DNA from: JBDTGE01 sp050742975
GTDB lineage: Bacteria > Actinomycetota > Actinomycetes > Mycobacteriales > Jatrophihabitantaceae
Assembly: GCA_050742975.1 (NCBI GenBank)
Contig: JBOGDQ010000142.1
Coordinates: forward strand, 1-16,673
Reading direction: 5' to 3'
Length of the DNA: 16,673 nt
Under the pieces are notes generated by a model. The model worked only from the letters and a program-made list of their open reading frames with translations. It was not told the origin of the DNA and ran no database searches. Positions 5,281-12,147 of the stretch are shown here, piece by piece. Position numbers and translations under genes: made by a program. Each line of letters opens with the position of its first letter. Within the stretch, counting starts at the first letter, position 1.

Positions 5281-7430
5281 GCGGCCCGGCGAAGTCGTTG
5301 CACCCGCACCATCGGAGCCGCCGGATCCTCGCGACGGCGGCGGTCGTCCTGCTCGCGCTCGTGCTAACCGGCTGGCTGCCCGCGGCCGCTGCGCAGCCCG
5401 GGCCGAACAGCGTTACCGTCACGGTCCTGCAGGTCACGCCGAGCACCCCGATCGCCAGCGCGAAGCCGCGGACGATCCAGGTCGAGCTGCAGCTGACCAA
5501 CACCACCGCCGAGGATCTCGGCACGCTGAGGGTCGACGGCGCGCGCGGCAACCCGATCAGCAATCAGACTGCGCTGGACGCCGCGATCGCCAAGCCGCAG
5601 CCACCGGACCCTGGCCTGGTCGGCAGCTTCACCGCCAAGACGCCGGTCACCACCGCCCTGGCGCCGGGCGAGAGCACGACCCTCACCTACGCGAGCACGA
5701 CCGCGAGCAACGACGCGGCGGGCCTGTGCCTGTGTGAGACCCGGATCTACCCGCTCTACTTCAGCGTCCATCAAGAGTCCGCGGGAGGGCAGCTGGTCGG
5801 CAGCACCCAGACCTACCTGCCGTCGTTCACGTCAGGAGCTCACCCGCAGAAGGTGCGGGTGAGCTGGGTCTGGCCGATCCTGGAGCGCCCGCACCGCAGC
5901 GCCTACGACAACGTGTTCACCGACGACGACCTGGCCACGTCCGTCGCCGCCGGCGGCCGGCTCGATCGGCTGCTGCAGGTCGTGGAACAGGTCAGCGGCG
6001 CGCAGGTGCCGATGACGGTGCTCACCGATCCGGACCTGCTCGACGAGCTGGCTGTGATGGCCGCCGGCAAGTACACCGTCAGGTCCGGCACGGGACCGGC
6101 CACGCCGGGAACGGGCAGCTCGGACGCGAAGACCTGGCTGCAGCGGCTGCGGACCGCGCTGGACGGCGACCCGGGGCTCCAGCTCTCGTTCACGCCCTAC
6201 GCCGATCCGGACGTCGACTCGCTCGTCCGCAACGGGCTCAGCTGGTCCACCCAGCAGAGCGCCCCGGCCAGGCAGCGGGTCAGCGTGGCCATCGGCGGGC
6301 GCTCGGTCCCGACCGACCTCGCGTGGCCGGTCGGCAGCGCGCTGAGCCAGCAGACGCTCGACGCCCTGGCCCGCACGGGCACCAGCACGGTGATCGTCGA
6401 CGACACCACCCTCCCCGGTGGCAGGCACGACTCGCCGCTGCCCGACGCGCTCGCCTCGCTGCCGACCCAGTACGGCAGGGTCACGGCCGCCGTCACCTCG
6501 ACGGCGATCGAGCATTACGCCGACCAGGTCGTGTCGCAGGGTGGCGACGGGCTGGCCCGGTTGCCGGAACTGGTGGCCGAGGTAGCCGTGCGGGCGGTCG
6601 AAGACGGCGCCAACGCGCACTACGTGCTGATCACCCCGCCGCGGGACGTCGACCCCGACCCGTCAGTCGCGGTGGCCGCAATCACAGCCACCGCGCGGAC
6701 GATCTGGTCACGGCCACTTGCCCTGGGCCCGGCCACGCGGACGGTCAAGCCGGTCGATCACGGCGAGCTGGCGTCCGAGCGGTCGGCGAAGAGCCTGCCA
6801 GACGACATCATCTCGGCGGCGCAGTTCGTGCTCGACAGCGTGCCGGGCCTGATCAGCATGATCCCGGCTTCGAGTCAGCGCCAGCAGCTGGTCGGCTCGC
6901 TGCGCAACGGCGTGCAGCGCAGCGAGTCGTCGGAGTGGACGGCAGACCCGACGACCGGTGGGGCACGTGCCCATGCCCTGCGCGCGTCGGTCACAGCAGT
7001 GACCGGAGCGGTGCACCTGGTCAAACCCACGACCGGCACGTACACGCTCGGCTCGGCCGACTCGCCGCTGCCCATCACCATCGCCAACACGCTGGCGGTG
7101 CCGGTGTCGGTACGGGTGCAGGTCAGCACCGTCGGCGGGCTGCCCGGGTTCAGGGCCGATGACGTCGGCGTCCAGACGCTCGCCCCCAGGAGCAGGCTCC
7201 CGCTGCACATCCCGGTCCACGTCGACCGGGCCGGCCGCATCAAGGTTCAGGTGAACCTCACCGCCCCCGACGGGGCGCCGCTGGGCATCCTGCCGCTCTC
7301 ACTCCGCAGTACGGCGCTGGGCGACATCGGCAAGGTCATCACGTTCGTCGCTGCCGCCGTGCTCGCGATCGCGTTGCTGGTCCGCATCGCCCTGCGCTGG
7401 CGCCGGCGCGAGAACGGCAGCACCCGGTGA
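5277..7430 (+). CDS. DUF6049 family membrane-anchored envelope protein
   Basis: The 717-residue product has an N-terminal signal sequence (basic HHRSRR, then a hydrophobic core ending AAAAQ near residue 40). A large extracytoplasmic part follows, and one C-terminal membrane helix (VITFVAAAVLAIALLVRIAL) is followed by a basic tail. It therefore sits in the cytoplasmic membrane with its bulk outside. Conserved-looking blocks include WPILERPHR and PYADPDVDSLVRNGL, and the last 100 residues before the helix read like an immunoglobulin-type beta domain. The start ATG overlaps the Nudix stop by 4 nt, and its own stop overlaps the murJ GTG by 4 nt. It is the positional equivalent of M. tuberculosis Rv3909. 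The function is unknown; its fixed place before murJ suggests a role in envelope assembly, which is inference. Confidence 0.88.
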   Translation: MSGPAKSLHPHHRSRRILATAAVVLLALVLTGWLPAAAAQPGPNSVTVTVLQVTPSTPIASAKPRTIQVELQLTNTTAEDLGTLRVDGARGNPISNQTALDAAIAKPQPPDPGLVGSFTAKTPVTTALAPGESTTLTYASTTASNDAAGLCLCETRIYPLYFSVHQESAGGQLVGSTQTYLPSFTSGAHPQKVRVSWVWPILERPHRSAYDNVFTDDDLATSVAAGGRLDRLLQVVEQVSGAQVPMTVLTDPDLLDELAVMAAGKYTVRSGTGPATPGTGSSDAKTWLQRLRTALDGDPGLQLSFTPYADPDVDSLVRNGLSWSTQQSAPARQRVSVAIGGRSVPTDLAWPVGSALSQQTLDALARTGTSTVIVDDTTLPGGRHDSPLPDALASLPTQYGRVTAAVTSTAIEHYADQVVSQGGDGLARLPELVAEVAVRAVEDGANAHYVLITPPRDVDPDPSVAVAAITATARTIWSRPLALGPATRTVKPVDHGELASERSAKSLPDDIISAAQFVLDSVPGLISMIPASSQRQQLVGSLRNGVQRSESSEWTADPTTGGARAHALRASVTAVTGAVHLVKPTTGTYTLGSADSPLPITIANTLAVPVSVRVQVSTVGGLPGFRADDVGVQTLAPRSRLPLHIPVHVDRAGRIKVQVNLTAPDGAPLGILPLSLRSTALGDIGKVITFVAAAVLAIALLVRIALRWRRRENGSTR
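5837..5865 (+). repeat. Perfect 12-bp inverted repeat inside the DUF6049 gene
   Basis: AGCTCACCCGCA (5837-5848) and TGCGGGTGAGCT (5854-5865) are exact reverse complements separated by GAAGG. In RNA this would form a 12-bp hairpin with a 5-nt loop. It lies within codons for the segment just before WPILERPHR, and no T-run follows, so it is not a standard terminator. Confidence 0.6.
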
Positions 7431-9340
7431 GCGCAAGGGACGGCGGTGGCTGGACCGCGCCGGAGCTGTACGCGGGCGGCGACCGGCTGATCGAGCCGCG
7501 CATGTTCACCGAGGCCGACCCGATCTCCTCGGTCCTGCTGGCCGACTGGAACACCGACGACGCCGGCGAGCAGTGGAGCACGCCGACCTACGTCGGCAAG
7601 CGCCGCCTGCGGCCGGGCACGGTGCCGGCCGCCGAGACCATCGGCACGGCCCGCGAGGAACAGGACCGGGCCCGGCCGGCCGATAGCACCGCCGGCACCG
7701 CCGAGGCCGAGCCGGACGTCGAGCAGGCGAACCGGCGGTTGATGGCCGATAGCCGCTCCATCGCGGTCGCCAGCCTGGCCAGCCGGCTCACCGGGTTCCT
7801 GCGCAGCGTGCTGCTCGTGGCCGCCCTCGGTGTCGGCGCGGTCGGCAATGCCTACAGCGGCGGAAACACCTTCCCGAACATGGTCTACGAGCTGCTGCTG
7901 GGCGGCGTCCTGACCAGCGTGCTGATCCCGCTGCTGGTGCACGCGCAGTCCGGCGACGAGGACGGCGGGACGGCCTACACGCAGCGGCTGCTCTCGATCG
8001 CCACCGCCGCGCTGGGCGTGCTCACCCTCCTGGCCGTCGCCGCGGCACCGCTGATCGCCGGCGTGTTCGTGCCTGCCGGGCCGCAGCGCGAACTCACCAC
8101 CGTGTTCGCCAGCCTGCTGCTGCCGGAGATCTTCTTCTACGGCCTGGGCGCGATGTTCATGGCCGTCCTCAACATCAAGAACGTCTACCGCCCCGGCGCC
8201 TGGTCCCCCGTCCTCAACAACGTGATCATGATCGTCACGATCCTCGTGTTCTGGGCGCTGCCGGGGCCGACCACGCTCACCCCGTCGAACCTCACCACGC
8301 CGCAGATCCTCGTTCTCGGCATCGGGACGACGCTCGGCATCGTCGCGCAGGCGATCGTGCTGATCCCTGCCCTTCGCCGCACGGGCTTCCACTGGCACTG
8401 GCGGTTCCGCGCACTGCCGAACGAGGTCGGCCGGATGAAGCAGGTCGGTGCCCTGGCCGGGTGGGTGCTCGGCTACGTCGTCGCCAGCCAGATCGGCGTC
8501 TCGGTCATCCAGCAGGTGGGCTTCCACAACGGCGGGTTGACCGTCTTCACCCAGACCGACCTGCTGTTCCAGGTGCCGTACGGGATCCTCGTCGTTTCCC
8601 TGCTGACCGCGATCATGCCCCGGATGTCCCGTGCCGCGGTGCGCGGCGACAACGCGGCCGTGGTGGCCGACCTGACGCTCGGTTCGCGGCTGTCGGCCGT
8701 GGTGCTGGTGCCGATCACCGCCGGCCTGATCGCGCTCGGCACTCCGCTGGCCGTCACCCTGTTCGCGCACGGCAGCACCTCGTTCGCCGGCGCCGAGCTG
8801 ATCGGCTCCTCGCTCGCGTTGTCCGCCTTCGGGCTGCTCCCGTTCGCGATCGTGATGCTGCAGCTGCGCGTGTTTTACGCGATGCACGACGGCAAGACGC
8901 CCACGTTGATCAACATCTTCATGGTCGGCACCAAGGTCGTGCTGGTCTATGTCACCAACGCGATCTTCCGCGCGCCGAAGGGGACGAACATCGAGCTGCA
9001 CCCCTCTGTGCACGCGGTCCAGTGGCTGAACATCGCGACCTCGATGTCCTACGTCGTGGGGGCGATCGTCGGGCACATCCTGCTGACCAGGCGCCTCGGC
9101 CTGCTCGGCTACCGGGCGGTGGCGATCACCGCCGCCCGGATCGGGCTGGCCTCGCTGGTGGGTGCCCTCGCTGCGTTCGGGGTGGTCGTCGCGGCTCGCA
9201 GCGGGCTCGGTCACGAGCATGTCGGTGCCCTGGTCGGGTTGGTCGGCGGCGGCGTGGCCGGGCTGGCCGTCATGGTGGCCGTAGCGTGGGGGCTGCGGGT
9301 GCCGGAGATCCGTGATGTCCGGTCGCTGATGCGACGCTGA
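7427..9340 (+). CDS. murJ: Lipid II flippase MurJ (MviN family)
   Basis: MurJ moves the cell-wall precursor lipid II across the cytoplasmic membrane. The 637-residue protein has a soluble, acidic N-terminus of about 105 residues, followed by a polytopic core of about 14 membrane helices. The first helix carries the conserved SRLTGFLRSV segment (119-128), with the arginines that line the MurJ cavity. NTFPNMVYELLLGGVLTSVLIPLL and LLFQVPYGILVVSLLTAIMPRMSR are other family blocks. The GTG start at 7427 overlaps the DUF6049 stop in GTGA, and internal ATGs would break that coupling. M. tuberculosis Rv3910, in the same place, has an additional intracellular pseudokinase domain and a further extracellular domain. 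Here the protein ends about 15 residues after the last helix, so that regulatory part is missing. Confidence 0.92.
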   Translation: MSARDGGGWTAPELYAGGDRLIEPRMFTEADPISSVLLADWNTDDAGEQWSTPTYVGKRRLRPGTVPAAETIGTAREEQDRARPADSTAGTAEAEPDVEQANRRLMADSRSIAVASLASRLTGFLRSVLLVAALGVGAVGNAYSGGNTFPNMVYELLLGGVLTSVLIPLLVHAQSGDEDGGTAYTQRLLSIATAALGVLTLLAVAAAPLIAGVFVPAGPQRELTTVFASLLLPEIFFYGLGAMFMAVLNIKNVYRPGAWSPVLNNVIMIVTILVFWALPGPTTLTPSNLTTPQILVLGIGTTLGIVAQAIVLIPALRRTGFHWHWRFRALPNEVGRMKQVGALAGWVLGYVVASQIGVSVIQQVGFHNGGLTVFTQTDLLFQVPYGILVVSLLTAIMPRMSRAAVRGDNAAVVADLTLGSRLSAVVLVPITAGLIALGTPLAVTLFAHGSTSFAGAELIGSSLALSAFGLLPFAIVMLQLRVFYAMHDGKTPTLINIFMVGTKVVLVYVTNAIFRAPKGTNIELHPSVHAVQWLNIATSMSYVVGAIVGHILLTRRLGLLGYRAVAITAARIGLASLVGALAAFGVVVAARSGLGHEHVGALVGLVGGGVAGLAVMVAVAWGLRVPEIRDVRSLMRR

Positions 9341-9359
9341 TCAGCCGCCGGCCGCCTGC

Positions 9360-9385
9360 GGAATCACCGCGAACGCGGGATCGTT
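9360..9385 (+). promoter_or_regulatory. SigR/SigH-type promoter of trxB
   Basis: GGAAT at 9360-9364, an 18-nt spacer and GTT at 9383-9385 match exactly the GGAAT-N18-GTT consensus of the SigR (Streptomyces) / SigH (Mycobacterium) ECF sigma factors. In those genera these factors switch on thioredoxin genes during disulfide stress. Transcription would start near 9391-9393, leaving a leader of about 25 nt that includes the AAGGAAG ribosome binding site. The sigma factor gene itself is not in the window. Confidence 0.8.
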
Positions 9386-9402
9386 GCGCCAACAGCACAG
9401 AT

Positions 9403-9409
9403 AAGGAAG
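9403..9409 (+). promoter_or_regulatory. trxB ribosome binding site
   Basis: AAGGAAG lies 7 nt before the GTG at 9417 and is one of the strongest Shine-Dalgarno sequences in the window. It fixes the trxB start. Confidence 0.75.
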
Positions 9410-9416
9410 AGGGATC

Positions 9417-10391
9417 GTGACTCAGCACCGCAACCTGATCATCGTCGGCTCGGGGCCGGCCGGGTACACGGCCGCGCTGTACTCCGCGCGCGCCGACCTG
9501 GCCCCGCTGGTGTTCGAGGGCTCGCAGTACGGCGGCGCGTTGATGAACACGACCGACGTGGAGAACTTCCCGGGCTTCCCCGAGGGCATCATCGGCCCCG
9601 AACTGATGGGTCAGATCCGCGCCCAGGCCGAGCGCTTCGGCGCCGAGCTGGTCAGCGACGACGTCATCGCGGTCGACCTGACCGGCCCGATCAAGACGGT
9701 CCGCACCCTCGGCGGCGATTACACGGCCGACGCGGTGATCCTGGCGATGGGCTCGGCGTACCGGAAGCTCGGCATCGACCGCGAGGACGAGCTGTCCGGA
9801 CACGGGGTCTCGTGGTGCGCGACGTGTGACGGCTTCTTCTTCCGCGACCAGGACATCGTGGTCGTCGGTGGCGGCGACACCGCGATGGAGGAAGCCACCT
9901 TCCTGACCCGCTTCGCCCGGTCCGTCACGGTCGTGCACCGCCGCGACGTGCTGCGCGCCAGCCGGATCATGGTCGATCGCGCGGAGGCGAACCCGAAGAT
10001 CTCGTGGGCGTGGAACTCCGCGGTCACCGCGATCGAGGGGGACGGCGCCGTGACCGGTGTCGTGCTGACCGACACGGTGACGGGCGACGAGCGCACGCTG
10101 CCGGTCGGCGGCCTGTTCATCGCCATCGGGCACGAGCCACGCAGCGAACTGGTCAAGGGCCAGGTCGACCTCGACGACGAGGGCTACGTGCTGACTCGCC
10201 CGAACAACGGGCAGAGCGGCACCCGGACCAACCTCGACGGCGTGTTCGCCGCCGGCGACCTGGTCGACCACACCTACCGGCAGGCCGTCACCGCGGCCGG
10301 CACCGGATGCCAGGCAGCGTTGGACGCCGAGCGGTATCTCGCCGCGCTGGCCGACGTCCAGCCGGCCGTCGCCGAACGTGAGACGGTCTGA
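9417..10391 (+). CDS. trxB: Thioredoxin-disulfide reductase
   Basis: This cytoplasmic flavoenzyme passes electrons from NADPH through FAD to thioredoxin. The 324-residue sequence has the FAD-binding GSGPAGYTAALY (11-22), the redox-active CATC (134-137), the NADPH-binding VVGGGDTAMEEA (149-160) and HRRDVLRAS, and the late FAD motif DGVFAAGDLVD. Length is typical. The GTG start follows a strong ribosome binding site. It is separated from murJ by 76 nt holding a SigR-type promoter, so it is likely induced independently of the murJ operon by disulfide stress. In M. tuberculosis the equivalent trxB2 is separated from the MurJ gene by sigM and rsmA, which are absent here. Confidence 0.97.
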   Translation: MTQHRNLIIVGSGPAGYTAALYSARADLAPLVFEGSQYGGALMNTTDVENFPGFPEGIIGPELMGQIRAQAERFGAELVSDDVIAVDLTGPIKTVRTLGGDYTADAVILAMGSAYRKLGIDREDELSGHGVSWCATCDGFFFRDQDIVVVGGGDTAMEEATFLTRFARSVTVVHRRDVLRASRIMVDRAEANPKISWAWNSAVTAIEGDGAVTGVVLTDTVTGDERTLPVGGLFIAIGHEPRSELVKGQVDLDDEGYVLTRPNNGQSGTRTNLDGVFAAGDLVDHTYRQAVTAAGTGCQAALDAERYLAALADVQPAVAERETV

Positions 10392-10401
10392 GCATCGGCC
10401 G

Positions 10402-10427
10402 GGAATCACCGGCACCGGCATTTCGTT
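10402..10427 (+). promoter_or_regulatory. Second SigR/SigH-type promoter, in front of trxA
   Basis: GGAAT at 10402-10406, exactly 18 nt, then GTT at 10425-10427. This is a second perfect match to the SigR/SigH consensus, in the 69-nt trxB-trxA gap. Transcription would begin near 10434, leaving a leader with the AGGAGAG site at 10451-10457. The first bases after the hexamer (CACCG) are the same as in the trxB promoter. trxA can thus be transcribed both from the trxB promoter and on its own. Confidence 0.75.
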
Positions 10428-10450
10428 CCATCGACGTACACCACGAGAGC

Positions 10451-10457
10451 AGGAGAG
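10451..10457 (+). promoter_or_regulatory. trxA ribosome binding site
   Basis: AGGAGAG is placed 3 nt before the ATG at 10461, with the AGGA core 6 nt away. It is nearly complementary to the 16S rRNA 3' end and predicts efficient translation. Confidence 0.7.
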
Positions 10458-10460
10458 ACC

Positions 10461-10790
10461 ATGGGTAGCAACACCAAAGCCGTCACCGATGCGAGCTTCG
10501 CCGCTGACGTGCTGCAGTCCGACGAACCGGTGCTCGTCGACTTCTGGGCGACGTGGTGCGGCCCGTGCCGCCAGGTCGCGCCGGTCCTCGAGGAGATCGC
10601 GGGCGAGTACGCAGGCAAGCTGACCATCGCGAAGGTGGACATCGACGCCAACCCCGGCGTGGCACGTGATTACCAGATCATGTCCATCCCGACGATGGCC
10701 GTGTTCTCCAAGGGCCAGATCGTCAAGACGATCGTCGGCGCCCGGCCGAAGGCTGCGATCCTCAACGAGCTCGCCGAGTACGTCAAGTAA
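10461..10790 (+). CDS. trxA: Thioredoxin
   Basis: A 109-residue cytoplasmic protein disulfide reductase of normal length. The active site is WCGPC (32-36) within VDFWATWCGPCRQVAPVLEEIA, and the conserved cis-proline loop is SIPTM with Pro at 77. The buried Asp (D27 in LVDFWA) is present. It is reduced by the adjacent TrxB and in turn reduces ribonucleotide reductase and other cytosolic targets. The gene has its own SigR-type promoter and a strong terminator, so the trx pair forms a closed, stress-controlled unit. Confidence 0.97.
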   Translation: MGSNTKAVTDASFAADVLQSDEPVLVDFWATWCGPCRQVAPVLEEIAGEYAGKLTIAKVDIDANPGVARDYQIMSIPTMAVFSKGQIVKTIVGARPKAAILNELAEYVK

Positions 10791-10806
10791 CGATCCAGCG
10801 TTCCCG

Positions 10807-10842
10807 GAGCTGGTCGCCACTGCAGTGGCGACCAGCTCTTTT
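10807..10842 (+). terminator. Rho-independent terminator after trxA
   Basis: A 14-bp perfect stem (10807-10820 with 10825-10838) closes a TGCA loop and is followed by TTTT at 10839-10842. Because the loop is itself palindromic, the whole 32 bp is a perfect palindrome. It starts 16 nt after the trxA stop. There is no T-run on the minus-strand side, so it should act mainly on trxA transcripts. Confidence 0.88.
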
Positions 10843-10922
10843 CGTTGCCCCAGCAGACGGTTAGCTGTGCTGGTGCGTGGATCGCGCGGTGGCTGGGGCA
10901 GAATGTCCTGCGTACCCCCGCT

Positions 10923-10961
10923 TGTTCCGAGCGCCTGTTCCTAGCACGTGTTCCTAGCCCC
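10923..10961. repeat. Three tandem 13-bp repeats in the cwlM upstream region
   Basis: Three units start at 10923, 10936 and 10949: TGTTCCGAGCGCC, TGTTCCTAGCACG and TGTTCCTAGCCCC. TGTTCC and AGC are invariant and the period is exactly 13 bp. The array ends immediately before the GAGGTG ribosome binding site of cwlM, so it lies in the leader or core promoter of that gene. Confidence 0.6.
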
Positions 10962-10967
10962 GAGGTG
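10962..10967 (+). promoter_or_regulatory. cwlM ribosome binding site
   Basis: GAGGTG is 10 nt upstream of the ATG at 10978. It favours that start over the GTG at 10948, which lies inside the tandem repeats and adds ten unconserved residues. Confidence 0.55.
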
Positions 10968-10977
10968 TCCTCCACCC

Positions 10978-12087
10978 ATGCAGTCCCTGCGTCGCGGTGC
11001 CAGCGGTGGCGCCGTCGCCGAAGTGCGGCGCCTGCTCGCCTCCCTGGGCCTGCTGGACAACACCGATCCGCGGACCGAGAGCCTGTTCGACGAACCGACC
11101 GAGCTGGCGGTGCGGCACTTCCAGCAGCGCCGGGCGATCTCCGTCGACGGCATGGTCGGGCCCGAAACGCTCGCCGCGCTGACCGGTGCTCAGCGGCGCC
11201 TCGGCGACCGGGTACTGGCGCACGAGGCCGGCCAGATCCTGCACGGCGACGACGTCAGCACCCTGCAGCAGCAGCTGCTGGAGCTCGGCTACAACCTCAT
11301 CCGAGCCGACGCCATGTTCGGCCCGGCGACGGCCGAGGCGCTGCGCTCGTTCCAGCGCGACTATGGCCTGGTCGCCGACGGCATCTGCGGCCCGAGCACG
11401 CTGCGGGCGCTGCGCCAGCTCGGCCGGCGGGTCGTGGGCGGCAGCCCGCAGCTGCTGCGCGAGCAGGTGGCTGTGGCCCAGTCCGGGCCAAACCTGCTCG
11501 GCAAGCGGATCGTGCTCGACCCCGGCCACGGCGGAACGGACCCCGGCGTCCTGCACGACGGGGTGAGCGAGGCCGAGCTGGCCTGGGACCTGGCCAGCCG
11601 GCTGGAGGGCCGGCTCACCGCGCTCGGGGTGGGCACCTGGCTCACCCGCGGCCCGAGCAACGGCGGGACCGACGAGGAGCGGGCCGCGCTGGCCAACGAC
11701 GTCTCCGCGGACGTGGTGCTGTCCCTGCACGTCGACGGCTTCACCTCGCCACGGGCCAACGGGCTGGCCACGTACTTCTACGGGACGGGCAACTCCAGCT
11801 CCACCATGGGCGAGCGGCTGGCCGATCTGGTGCGCCGGGAACTCGTCGCCCGCACCGGCCTGACCGACGGCCGCACGCACGGCAAGGCCTGGTCGATGCT
11901 GCGGCTGACGAAGATGCCGACGGTGCGCCTGGAGCTGGGCTACCTGACCTCCCCCATCGACCGGCCGCGCCTGCTCGACCCGCTGTTCCGGGACACCGTC
12001 GCCGAGGGCCTGCTGGTGGCGGTGCAGCGGCTCTACCTGCCGACCGCCGACGACCCGCCCACTGGGGTCATGCGCATCTCCGCCTGA
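10978..12087 (+). CDS. cwlM: N-acetylmuramoyl-L-alanine amidase-like protein, CwlM homologue
   Basis: Two peptidoglycan-binding domains (about 10-70, with SVDGMVGPETLAAL, and 88-150, with VADGICGPSTLRAL) precede an Amidase_3 domain (about 174-355). It matches M. tuberculosis CwlM (Rv3915) in domain order, gene position and many stretches such as SRLEGRL, VARTGL and MPTV. Mycobacterial CwlM is a cytoplasmic, non-catalytic activator of MurA that is phosphorylated by PknB. No signal peptide is visible here either. The differences are notable: this protein keeps DPGHGG (His184), Glu198, SLHVD (His251) and RLELGY (Glu319), the zinc-binding and catalytic set of active amidases. It stops right after the PTG motif, without the mycobacterial C-terminal tail. 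It could be an active hydrolase, a regulator, or both. The length is 369 residues. Confidence 0.9.
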   Translation: MQSLRRGASGGAVAEVRRLLASLGLLDNTDPRTESLFDEPTELAVRHFQQRRAISVDGMVGPETLAALTGAQRRLGDRVLAHEAGQILHGDDVSTLQQQLLELGYNLIRADAMFGPATAEALRSFQRDYGLVADGICGPSTLRALRQLGRRVVGGSPQLLREQVAVAQSGPNLLGKRIVLDPGHGGTDPGVLHDGVSEAELAWDLASRLEGRLTALGVGTWLTRGPSNGGTDEERAALANDVSADVVLSLHVDGFTSPRANGLATYFYGTGNSSSTMGERLADLVRRELVARTGLTDGRTHGKAWSMLRLTKMPTVRLELGYLTSPIDRPRLLDPLFRDTVAEGLLVAVQRLYLPTADDPPTGVMRISA

Positions 12088-12147
12088 CCCGTACTCATCG
12101 GGACGGGGCGGGGCTCATCGGGCCGTGCTCATCGGGACAGGGCCGGG
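12088..12147. repeat. Imperfect direct duplication at the cwlM/GNAT convergent junction
   Basis: About 26 bp starting at 12088 recur from 12122 with few mismatches (34-bp period), sharing CTCATCGGGAC. A third CTCATCGGG lies between them at 12114. The right copy covers the last codons and the TGA of the acetyltransferase gene, so the 41-nt convergent spacer seems to have arisen by duplicating the 3' end of that gene. No terminator-like stem with a T-run is visible. Confidence 0.5.

Noticed and set aside
6961..6972. GGGCACGTGCCC palindrome, looked at as a possible parS-like or regulator site
   Set aside because: It lies inside the DUF6049 coding region, and only the CACGTG core fits parS (TGTTTCACGTGAAACA). 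Other CACGTG occurrences (about 2718, 10664, 10945, 16645) also lack the flanks.
7247..9220. A 657-codon open frame antisense to murJ
   Set aside because: Its composition is His, Asp, Gln and Arg-rich, typical of the reverse complement of membrane-protein codons, and it has no start signal or recognisable motif.
9270..10820. A 516-codon minus-strand frame opposite trxB and trxA
   Set aside because: It lies fully over two unmistakable genes and has no motif of its own.
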